DNA from: Williamsia muralis
GTDB taxonomy: Bacteria; Actinomycetota; Actinomycetes; Mycobacteriales; Mycobacteriaceae
Assembly: GCF_002735905.1 (NCBI RefSeq)
Contig: NZ_PEBD01000010.1
Span: 1,116,001-1,180,000 of the forward strand
Direction of reading: 5' to 3'
DNA length: 64,000 nucleotides
The notes beneath the pieces are model-generated. The model did no database searches, was not told where the DNA came from, and saw only the letters and a program-made list of their open reading frames with translations. Shown one piece after another: positions 9,287-16,084 of this stretch (positions are counted from its first letter, which is position 1; each line of letters begins with the position of its first letter). Both the position numbers and the translations under genes were made by a program.

Positions 9287-10399
9287 TCACTCCACAGTGT
9301 CGATGCCGGCGAGTTCGACGCCTCGGAACCGGGCCAATCTCTCGGCCTCGGCAGCGATGGCTTTCTGCATTTTGGTGGTGTGACGGACCCACGGCTCAAC
9401 CTTGATCCGAAGCTTCTTGCCCGCCTTGGCCGGACGCCATGTGCCCACCGGTTCGGCTGCGGCAAAAATCACTCCCGGTCTGCCCAGAACCGGCCACACG
9501 GCTTTACGGCGATCGATGTCGGGAACCAGCATCTCTCGATCCCGTCCTTGCAGCAAAGCGTCATAGGGTCCGGCGAGACGGACAGCCGTCGGCTGTGGGG
9601 GATCGGTCAGTAGGTCGATCGCGTCGACCAACGCGGATTTGCCCTGACCTTCCACGTCGACATCGAGAATGTCGTCGGGCCAGTACGCTTTGACTTCTTT
9701 CACCGGTGCGTCCAAGAACGCCGCCACCTCTTGGGCCGTGGAAGGACCGTAGAACCGCAGGTAGTTGCGGATGAGGTCGAACCGTGGGGACGCATCGGTG
9801 CCCGGCCTACGGAATTCGTTGGGCCGCAGCCCCTTCACCCTGTGCAACACCGGTGGACTGGTGTTCGGGACCAGTTCGAGACCGGCCTGCAGAGCCGCGA
9901 GCCGAAACGTCTGCTCATGTGGGTGCACCGCGCCGCACGGTTTGCAGTCTCGTAGGTGGTGCTCCGGTAGCTCCGTGGTCAACCGGCTCGACATCTCGCC
10001 CTTCACCATCGTGTCGGTGACGATGGCGCGCATCGTATGGGCGAGCTCTCGCAGCGCCACCAGGGTGTCGACGCCCGCGTCCTTGAACTTCTTGTTGGCG
10101 TCGAAAATCCGTTTGGCGGCATCCAGTGGCGAGTAGGGGCTGACCGCCACCGCGACATCACCGAGGTCGGCCCGCCGGTAATAGTGTGGCGCTCCACGCA
10201 CCGTCCAGGCGACGGTGAGACCATCGATCGCGGCCGCTGACATTCCCCGGATCGTCAAAGCCCAAGGGGCGCCGTCGGGTCCGGTGTCCTGGACACCGAA
10301 GTCGAGCAGAGCGCAGTCGTCACCGGTTCCGGCAGGGCGTTCGAGTTGCTGAGCGAACCACCGGGCAGCGAGAATCTGTTCGCGACGGATCGACTGCAT
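9287..10399 (-). CDS. AlkZ-like winged-helix DNA glycosylase family protein
   Basis: 370 aa, HTH_42 (AlkZ/YcaQ-like) family: three tandem winged-helix domains that in characterised members unhook interstrand crosslinks or remove alkylated purines. Family-like features are the N-terminal IRREQILAARWFAQQL, PHYYRRADLGDV in the first third, RNYLRFYGPSTAQEVAAFL near the middle, and GPYDALLQGRDREMLVPD with VWPVLGRPGVIFA near the end. The GRPGV-type element is typical of these proteins. Whether the catalytic Gln pair is present needs an alignment. Its position next to alkA-ogt and rmuC supports a repair role. Confidence 0.75.
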   Translation of the reverse strand: MQSIRREQILAARWFAQQLERPAGTGDDCALLDFGVQDTGPDGAPWALTIRGMSAAAIDGLTVAWTVRGAPHYYRRADLGDVAVAVSPYSPLDAAKRIFDANKKFKDAGVDTLVALRELAHTMRAIVTDTMVKGEMSSRLTTELPEHHLRDCKPCGAVHPHEQTFRLAALQAGLELVPNTSPPVLHRVKGLRPNEFRRPGTDASPRFDLIRNYLRFYGPSTAQEVAAFLDAPVKEVKAYWPDDILDVDVEGQGKSALVDAIDLLTDPPQPTAVRLAGPYDALLQGRDREMLVPDIDRRKAVWPVLGRPGVIFAAAEPVGTWRPAKAGKKLRIKVEPWVRHTTKMQKAIAAEAERLARFRGVELAGIDTVE

Positions 10400-10500
10400 G
10401 ATGACCTCCTCGTGACAACCGTACGGAGCATCGGCGACATCCTGTGAGCCGTTCGATGTCGAGTTCGGTCCCGGTCGACCTCATATGTGACGATCACACC

Positions 10501-11727
10501 ATGGCAACAACACCGTCGGACGACGCGTCGGAGCAAGTTCGGCCCAAGGTCACCAAGTCCGTGACCGGTCCACGCCGCCGGTCTCACCCCACCCGTGGCA
10601 GGGTGATCGGCAACGGTATGGCGTGGACGGCCAAGCACAGTCTCCGGATCATCCTGATCACGATCGCCGCGTGGATCGCAGCGTGGGCCATCGGTAAGTT
10701 GTGGACGATTCTGTTGCCCATCGCCATCGCGATCATCGTCTGCACGGTGCTGTGGCCGCCCGTGCGTTGGTTGCGGTCCAAGGGTGTCGCGCCTGCCGCA
10801 GCCTCCGGTTTGGTCCTGGTCCTGGCGTTGGCGGTGGTGTCCGGGGTGATGGGAGCGATCGCACCATCGGTCGTCGACCAGTCCACCGACCTGGCGAACC
10901 AGGCCACAGAGGGTGTCGAGAAGGTGCAGGAGTGGCTGCACGGTCCGCCGTTCAGGTTCAGCGAGGATCAGCTCAACGACGGCGTGGACGCCATCACCAG
11001 CCGCATCCAGGATTCGAGCGCGACCATCGCCTCGGGTGTCTTCTCCGGCGTCACCGCGGCGACGTCTGTTCTGATCACGCTGTTCACAGTGATCTTCCTG
11101 GTGTTCTTCTTCCTCAAGGACGGACCGCGATTCGTGCCGTGGCTCCGCCGGACGAGCGGCCAGCCGGTCGCAGAGCACCTCGCAGAGGTGATGACGAGGG
11201 TGTGGTCGACGCTGGGTGCCTTCATCCGGACCCAGGCGCTGGTCAGCTTGATCGACGCTGTACTGATCGGGCTCGGCCTGGTGATTCTCGGTGTGCCACT
11301 TGCGTATGCGCTCGCCATCATCACATTCATGGGCGGGTTCATCCCGATTGTCGGTGCGTTTGTGGCCGGCGCGCTGGCGGTGTTGGTGGCCTTGGTGGGC
11401 AACGGTGTGTGGACCGCCCTGATCGTGCTGGGCATCATCGTGGCCGTACAGCAGTTGGAAGGAAACGTGCTGCAGCCGTGGCTGCAATCGCGGTCGATGA
11501 ACATGCATGCCGTCATCGTCTTGCTGTCGGTGTCGCTCGGTGGATCGCTGTTCGGCATCGTCGGTGCCTTCCTGGCGGTCCCGGTCGCGGCGGTGGGAAC
11601 GGTGATCCTGAGGTACCTCGACGAGCAGATCGCCATCCGCGCCGGCGAAACGGTGGAAGCGGAAGAAGAGGACGACGATCTGGTGGTTCCCAAGGACGAA
11701 TTGCCCGCCGATCCCGAACCCACGTAG
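10501..11727 (+). CDS. AI-2E family transporter (DUF20 permease)
   Basis: 408 aa. After a polar, basic N-terminus (~45 residues) there are about eight hydrophobic segments, with the soluble loop of the family between the third and fourth. The second half is highly hydrophobic and contains MGGFIPIVGAFVAGALAVLVAL and QQLEGNVLQPWLQSR, the strongest family signature. The C-terminus is acidic. The family includes TqsA (autoinducer-2 export) and Na+/H+ antiporters, so the substrate is unknown. ATG 10501 is preferred to GTG 10444 because most homologues start just before the basic head. Confidence 0.85.
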   Translation: MATTPSDDASEQVRPKVTKSVTGPRRRSHPTRGRVIGNGMAWTAKHSLRIILITIAAWIAAWAIGKLWTILLPIAIAIIVCTVLWPPVRWLRSKGVAPAAASGLVLVLALAVVSGVMGAIAPSVVDQSTDLANQATEGVEKVQEWLHGPPFRFSEDQLNDGVDAITSRIQDSSATIASGVFSGVTAATSVLITLFTVIFLVFFFLKDGPRFVPWLRRTSGQPVAEHLAEVMTRVWSTLGAFIRTQALVSLIDAVLIGLGLVILGVPLAYALAIITFMGGFIPIVGAFVAGALAVLVALVGNGVWTALIVLGIIVAVQQLEGNVLQPWLQSRSMNMHAVIVLLSVSLGGSLFGIVGAFLAVPVAAVGTVILRYLDEQIAIRAGETVEAEEEDDDLVVPKDELPADPEPT

Positions 11728-11796
11728 GCACTTGCGCGGCGCCGGGGATCGTACGGCGCGCCGACGTGCTCCGGGCGGCAACTAGACTGGTCGGTT

Positions 11797-12876
11797 GTGA
11801 GTCTTACCCTCGGTATCGTCGGACTGCCCAACGTCGGCAAATCCACCCTTTTCAACGCGCTGACCCGCAACGATGTGCTCGCCGCGAACTACCCGTTCGC
11901 CACGATCGAGCCCAACATCGGTGTGGTGGAGTTGCCCGACTCGCGGCTGGCCCGGCTCGCGGAGATCTTCTCCAGCGAGCGGATCCTGCCGGCCACGGTG
12001 TCGTTTGTCGACATCGCGGGCATCGTCAAGGGTGCCTCCGAGGGCGAGGGTATGGGTAACCAATTTCTCGCCAACATCCGCGAAGCCGAAGCCATCTGCC
12101 AGGTGGTGCGTGTCTTCGCCGATGACGATGTGGTGCACGTGGACGGCCGGGTCGATCCGGTGTCCGACATCGAGGTGATCGAGACCGAACTCATCCTCGC
12201 CGACATGCAGACGCTCGAGAAGGCGCTGCCGCGGCTGGAGAAGGATTCGCGGAAGAACAAGGACCTCGTCGAGGTCGTGGCGGCTGCCCAGGCCGCGCAG
12301 AAGGTGCTCGACGAAGGCAAGACCCTGTTTTCACAAAAGGACTCCCTGGACTTCGCGAAACTCCGTGAGCTGCATCTGATGACCACCAAGCCGTTCCTTT
12401 ACGTGTTCAACGCCGATGAGTCCGTGCTCACCGACGCCGACCGCATCGCTGAACTCAAAGCTGTTGTGGCCCCGGCCGACGCTGTGTTCCTGGACGCAAA
12501 GGTGGAGAGCGAGTTGCTCGAGCTCGACGCCGAGGATGCCCAGGAACTTCTCGACTCCATCGGCCAGGACGAGCCCGGCCTGCATTCACTGGCCCGCGCG
12601 GGATTCCACACCCTTGGGCTGCAGACCTACCTCACCGCGGGACCAAAAGAGTCGCGCGCGTGGACAATTCACAAGGGCGACACCGCTCCCAAGGCTGCAG
12701 GTGTCATCCACACCGACTTCGAAAAGGGCTTCATCAAAGCCGAGATCGTGTCATTCGACGACCTCGACGCCGCCGGCTCGATGGCTGCGGCAAAAGCTGC
12801 AGGCAAGGTCCGGATGGAAGGCAAGGATTACGTGATGGCCGACGGGGATGTGGTCGAGTTCCGCTTCAACGTGTGA
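11797..12876 (+). CDS. ychF: Redox-regulated ATPase YchF (Obg-family)
   Basis: 359 aa, the usual length. Walker A GLPNVGKST is at residues 8-16, followed by NYPFATIEPNIGVV, DIAGIVKGASEGEGMGN (G3) and a helical coiled-coil insert from ~130 to 195. The altered G4-type FNADE explains ATP rather than GTP specificity in the family. The C-terminal TGS domain ends with VMADGDVVEFRFNV. YchF binds ribosomes and modulates translation and the oxidative-stress response. The GTG start gives the canonical MSLTLGIVGLPN. Confidence 0.95.
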   Translation: MSLTLGIVGLPNVGKSTLFNALTRNDVLAANYPFATIEPNIGVVELPDSRLARLAEIFSSERILPATVSFVDIAGIVKGASEGEGMGNQFLANIREAEAICQVVRVFADDDVVHVDGRVDPVSDIEVIETELILADMQTLEKALPRLEKDSRKNKDLVEVVAAAQAAQKVLDEGKTLFSQKDSLDFAKLRELHLMTTKPFLYVFNADESVLTDADRIAELKAVVAPADAVFLDAKVESELLELDAEDAQELLDSIGQDEPGLHSLARAGFHTLGLQTYLTAGPKESRAWTIHKGDTAPKAAGVIHTDFEKGFIKAEIVSFDDLDAAGSMAAAKAAGKVRMEGKDYVMADGDVVEFRFNV

Positions 12877-13117
12877 TTGAGTATCGGCTCAACGTCTCGC
12901 AGCATCGACGCTCGTCAGTCTCGGCTTCCGGCGCCTTCGAATTCCGGGGAGGTCCGTTCGATCTCGCGGTAGTCACGACGTTGTTGATGTGTGTCGCGGG
13001 TTCGCCGATGCTGAAACCGTGAGCGATCCGCGCCATCCTCGGTACGTACCAGCCGACAAAGAGATCTTGTAAACCATAGAACCGCACTCGTCGCAGTGGA
13101 TCACCAGCCTCTGTCAT
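12866..13117 (-). CDS. Possible small hypothetical protein with strong ribosome binding site
   Basis: 83 aa, unknown. The main evidence is an AGGAG box 6 nt before ATG 13117, one of the better Shine-Dalgarno sites in the window, and a frame that stays open to a stop just inside the 3' end of ychF (11-bp convergent overlap). The protein starts MTEAGDPLRRVRFYGLQDL, then has GWYVPRMARIAHGFSIGE and a polar tail with two Cys. Third codon positions are less G/C-rich than in the neighbours, which may mean foreign origin or that it is not translated. Confidence 0.35.
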   Translation of the reverse strand: MTEAGDPLRRVRFYGLQDLFVGWYVPRMARIAHGFSIGEPATHINNVVTTARSNGPPRNSKAPEAETDERRCCETLSRYSITR

Positions 13118-13273
13118 TGCTGCTCCTGTGTTCGCGGGCAACCCGTTGGTAAGGCTCTGCACGTGCCGTAGACAGCCGCGTTGGTCGGCAGCGCAGACGT
13201 CGTTATGGGCACACACTCGGTGAAGTCTCGCTTGAACTCGAAACGGACGTTCGACGCAAAGACTTGTCAGACC

Positions 13274-13289
13274 TCGAATGTATATTCGA
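13274..13289 (+). promoter_or_regulatory. LexA (SOS) box overlapping a leaderless promoter
   Basis: TCGAAT-GTAT-ATTCGA is a perfect 6-bp inverted repeat with a 4-nt spacer. It differs from the mycobacterial SOS consensus TCGAAC-N4-GTTCGA at one position per arm. A -10 hexamer TATATT (13281-13286) lies inside the box, and the ATG at 13293 falls 7 nt after it, where transcription would start. LexA bound here would block RNA polymerase directly and the mRNA would be leaderless. Confidence 0.65.
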
Positions 13290-13292
13290 ATC

Positions 13293-14726
13293 ATGAGTTG
13301 GGCGGGGGCCACCACGATGGACGCTGAGGCGTCAAAGTTGTTGTCGCGGGTGCAGTCTGGGGTTCGTGAGGTCAATCGAGCGTGGGCGCGGCGGCTCGAT
13401 GACGGCCTCGAGTATTACCGGTATGTCTCCAGCAATGACGACGAGAACGGCACTCGGGCAGCGGCCTGTGAGATCGCGGTGGCGTGGCGGTGCTCCACGG
13501 GTCAGGCTGACCATCTGTTGCGGTGCCGGCGGTTGCTGGATCACCTGCCGGCGTTGGCAGAGGCGTTTAATGCCGGTGAGGTGAGCATCGGCAAGCTCAA
13601 GGCGCTGCATCACCGGGCGTCGCGGGGGTACCGGGACGCGCTGATGGACCTGGACGGTGTGCTCGCGGACGACGCGATGCTGTTGGGTGACAACTCATTT
13701 GCCGAAGAACTGGATCGTCATCTGATGTTGTTCGAGCCGGAGGCCGCGGACGATGACGAGGTAGCCGATCCGGCTCGGCGGGTGGTGGTGCGTCGGCGTG
13801 CGGGTGGGATGGCGAGTTTGATCACCGCATGCACTGCGGAAGAAGCGGTCCGGGTCAAAGCGCAGCTCAATGAAATGGCGCCGGACGATCGGGCTGGACA
13901 AGTGGACGCGGTGCTCGATGCGATCGCAATCAGCCATGGCCAGACTGAAGCCGTTGCCGCCGAGACGTCGGATCCCGCAGAATCAGCCGTCAGCTCAAAA
14001 CCAGACACGCGCGACCTGCCCGATGCAGAGCAGAAGACGGCGCGGTCGGCTCCTCGCGCATGGACGGAGCTGGTGGTTGATCTGCCGACCGTGCTGGGGT
14101 TGTCATCGAATCCGGGATATCTGCTCGGGTACGGGCCGCTCGATTGTGAGCAGTCGCGGTCGTTGGCGACTCGGTCCAGGTGGCGGGGTTTGGTGACGAT
14201 CGGGGAAAAGGCAGTCTCGGGACTTCTCGACTTATTCACCACTGCCGCAGGCGCGGCGATCACCCGTGACGACATCACGGCGGTGTTGATGAGCTCGGTC
14301 GACGGCGGAAGTCGAATCGTGTTGGGGGAGAAGAACCTGGGCCTGCCGCCGCCCCTGAAGGCGCCACCCGATCAGGATGGCCACGGTGGTTGGAGTGTGC
14401 CGCCGCCGGGCGCGTTGCGGTATCGACCCGGGGCAAGACTGGCTCGAATAGTGCGTGCGCTCGATGGGCATTGCCGGTATCCGGGCTGTTTCGTGCCCGC
14501 GGACAAATGCGAGCTCGACCACATCGTGCCGTTCAACCATGCCAACCCCATGGCCGGCGGGTGGTCAATCGAAGCGAACTTCGAGTGCCTGTGCAAAGAG
14601 CACCACGACCTCAAAACCCGGGGCATCATCCGAGTGGTCCTGAATGGCGACCGGAAGATCTGGATCAACACGCGGGCCGGACAACAGGTCGCTACGCAAC
14701 CTGCGATACGCCAAGCCACAGAGTAG
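13293..14726 (+). CDS. DUF222 / HNH endonuclease domain protein (13E12-repeat type)
   Basis: 477 aa. Residues ~15-320 form the DUF222 domain found in the actinobacterial 13E12 repeat family. The C-terminus carries an HNH nuclease domain: CRYPGC, then CELDHIVPFNHANPMAGG, then LCKEHHDLKT, giving Cys pairs and the His-Asn-His core. ATG 13293 is chosen because it lies 7 nt after a TATATT -10 element; ATG 13317 is an in-frame alternative. Members of the 13E12 family in M. tuberculosis are known LexA targets, and this gene has a LexA-type box. Biological role unproven; mobile-DNA related functions have been suggested. A relative lies at 36581. Confidence 0.88.
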   Translation: MSWAGATTMDAEASKLLSRVQSGVREVNRAWARRLDDGLEYYRYVSSNDDENGTRAAACEIAVAWRCSTGQADHLLRCRRLLDHLPALAEAFNAGEVSIGKLKALHHRASRGYRDALMDLDGVLADDAMLLGDNSFAEELDRHLMLFEPEAADDDEVADPARRVVVRRRAGGMASLITACTAEEAVRVKAQLNEMAPDDRAGQVDAVLDAIAISHGQTEAVAAETSDPAESAVSSKPDTRDLPDAEQKTARSAPRAWTELVVDLPTVLGLSSNPGYLLGYGPLDCEQSRSLATRSRWRGLVTIGEKAVSGLLDLFTTAAGAAITRDDITAVLMSSVDGGSRIVLGEKNLGLPPPLKAPPDQDGHGGWSVPPPGALRYRPGARLARIVRALDGHCRYPGCFVPADKCELDHIVPFNHANPMAGGWSIEANFECLCKEHHDLKTRGIIRVVLNGDRKIWINTRAGQQVATQPAIRQATE

Positions 14727-14747
14727 CTCTAGTCCAAGTCGACCTAC

Positions 14748-14775
14748 TTGCTTCGGTACCCTACGGGGGTATAGT
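14748..14775 (+). promoter_or_regulatory. Copper-responsive promoter with CsoR-type operator
   Basis: TACCC-TACGG-GGGTA (14757-14771) is an inverted repeat of the type bound by CsoR-family repressors. It sits between a possible -35 TTGCTT (14748-14753) and -10 TATAGT (14770-14775; 16-nt spacer). A related and better operator precedes the copper ATPase at 16057, which supports joint control of DUF6153, DUF305 and the ATPase. No csoR gene is present in the window. Confidence 0.6.
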
Positions 14776-14803
14776 CGATTGGGACCGACACGAGGAGGGT
14801 GAG

Positions 14804-15229
14804 ATGACGCGTACGCAGCGCACTGAACCCGCCGTTGTCGGCTCAACGGCCACTGTGGCGGCGTCAGCGTTTGCAGCGCTACTGGCAGTTCTCCTCATGC
14901 ACTCGGTGCCCATGGTGCACGCACCGGCGCATGGGGTCGCAGGCGCGCATGCCGCAGTCACCACCCACCACGAGCATGCGGGCCACACAACCATGGCCCC
15001 ACCGGCGATGGCAGCCGACAGCACCCACTGGACGACGCATACAGCCTTGGCCCTCTGCATGGCGTTGATAACCGTTGCGTCGGTGTTGCTGATCGTGCGT
15101 CGGCTTCTGGGACACCAAGGCGCCGACGCCGCACCGCGAATCCATGTTCCTGGCAACGGCAGGTACGCCTCTCGCGCCCCACCCTGGGCCGCGCCCTCCC
15201 TCGATAAGTTGTCGATCTTGAGGATCTGA
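14804..15229 (+). CDS. DUF6153 family protein
   Basis: 141 aa. Two hydrophobic segments (about residues 17-33 and 83-103) flank a His- and Met-rich stretch that contains HHEHAGHTTM, a pattern suited to binding copper outside the membrane. The family, as I recall it (DUF6153), is often found next to DUF305 proteins and copper exporters in actinobacteria. GAGGAGGGTGAG just before ATG 14804 is a strong ribosome binding site. It sits downstream of a CsoR-type promoter and 89 nt before the DUF305 gene, so both are probably co-transcribed. Confidence 0.65.
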   Translation: MTRTQRTEPAVVGSTATVAASAFAALLAVLLMHSVPMVHAPAHGVAGAHAAVTTHHEHAGHTTMAPPAMAADSTHWTTHTALALCMALITVASVLLIVRRLLGHQGADAAPRIHVPGNGRYASRAPPWAAPSLDKLSILRI

Positions 15230-15318
15230 TGGACCCCCGCCCGTTTCCCGCGGGTGAGTCCTCGTCACGGCGTGTGTGTTTCGCACGCCGATCCCTATCA
15301 ACATTCGAAGGAATAACC

Positions 15319-15972
15319 ATGTACGAAATACGTTCTCGCCGAACCGGTTTCGCGCTCGTCGGCATTGCGGCGTCGGCCACCCTGCTTTTTGCGGGGTGCA
15401 GTTCTGACAACGGTGACCACGACATGGGCTCGATGTCCCACCAGTCGTCTGCCACATCTGCCACTCCGTCGGCACCGACTTCGGAACAGGCCGCCGCGTT
15501 CAACGACGCCGATGTGATGTTTGCGCAGATGATGTACCCCCACCATGCACAAGCCGTGGAGATGGCCCGACTGGTCGAGGGTCGCACCACCACTCCCGAG
15601 GTCGTCCAACTCGCTGATGCCATCGAGTCGGCTCAGGGTCCGGAGATGGAACAGCTCGCCCAGTGGTTGAAGCAGTGGGGCCAGCCTGATCCCAGCTCAG
15701 AGGGTGGAGATCAAGGCGACATGCATCACGGCGACGACTCCATGAGCGGAATGATGTCGGCGCAAGAGATGAATGACCTGGCGGCCAAGAATGGCACGGA
15801 GTTCGACCAGGCCTGGCTGGCGATGATGATCGAACATCACGCCGGCGCCATCGAGATGGCAGACGCCGAGATTTCTGACGGTGAGAACCAGGCCGCCAAG
15901 CAACTCGCAACGTCGATTGCGGCGACTCAGCAGCAGGAGATCGACACCATGAAGTCGCTCCAGCGGTCCTGA
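15319..15972 (+). CDS. DUF305 domain lipoprotein (copper-resistance associated)
   Basis: 217 aa. The signal peptide ends in a lipobox (LLFAGC, Cys about residue 27), so it is anchored to the outer face of the membrane. Two DUF305 half-repeats follow: one with FAQMMYPHHAQAVEMARLV and one with WLAMMIEHHAGAIEMADAE. Their paired His and Met residues are typical. A His/Met-rich linker (MHHGDDSMSGMMSAQEM) lies between them. The family is a four-helix ferritin-like fold found with copper and silver resistance genes; metal binding is inferred. GAAGGA precedes ATG 15319. A strong terminator follows the gene. Confidence 0.85.
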   Translation: MYEIRSRRTGFALVGIAASATLLFAGCSSDNGDHDMGSMSHQSSATSATPSAPTSEQAAAFNDADVMFAQMMYPHHAQAVEMARLVEGRTTTPEVVQLADAIESAQGPEMEQLAQWLKQWGQPDPSSEGGDQGDMHHGDDSMSGMMSAQEMNDLAAKNGTEFDQAWLAMMIEHHAGAIEMADAEISDGENQAAKQLATSIAATQQQEIDTMKSLQRS

Positions 15973-16002
15973 CCGCACACACGAAATCGAAAGATCCAGC
16001 AC

Positions 16003-16039
16003 AGGCGCTCCCGCTTCGGCGGGAGCGCCTTTGTTGTTG
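16003..16039 (+). terminator. Rho-independent terminator after the DUF305 gene
   Basis: A 12-bp perfect stem (AGGCGCTCCCGC pairing with GCGGGAGCGCCT) is closed by a TTCG loop and followed by TTGTTGTTG. It separates the DUF6153-DUF305 unit from the copper ATPase, which has its own promoter 20 nt further on. Confidence 0.9.
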
Positions 16040-16049
16040 AGACAACTCC

Positions 16050-16084
16050 TCGACACATACCCCTGGGGGGTATATATTCGGGAC
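16050..16084 (+). promoter_or_regulatory. CsoR-type operator and leaderless promoter of the copper ATPase
   Basis: ATACCCC-TGG-GGGGTAT (16057-16073) is a perfect 7-bp inverted repeat of the CsoR class. A -35 TCGACA (16050-16055) and a -10 TATATT (16073-16078) flank it with a 17-nt spacer, so bound repressor would block RNA polymerase. The ATPase ATG is 7 nt after the -10, so the transcript most likely begins at the start codon. Confidence 0.75.

Noticed and set aside
10255-11781. 508-codon minus-strand frame opposite the AI-2E family permease
   Set aside because: Low-complexity His/Arg/Asp-rich translation typical of the antisense of a membrane protein; no homology recognised.
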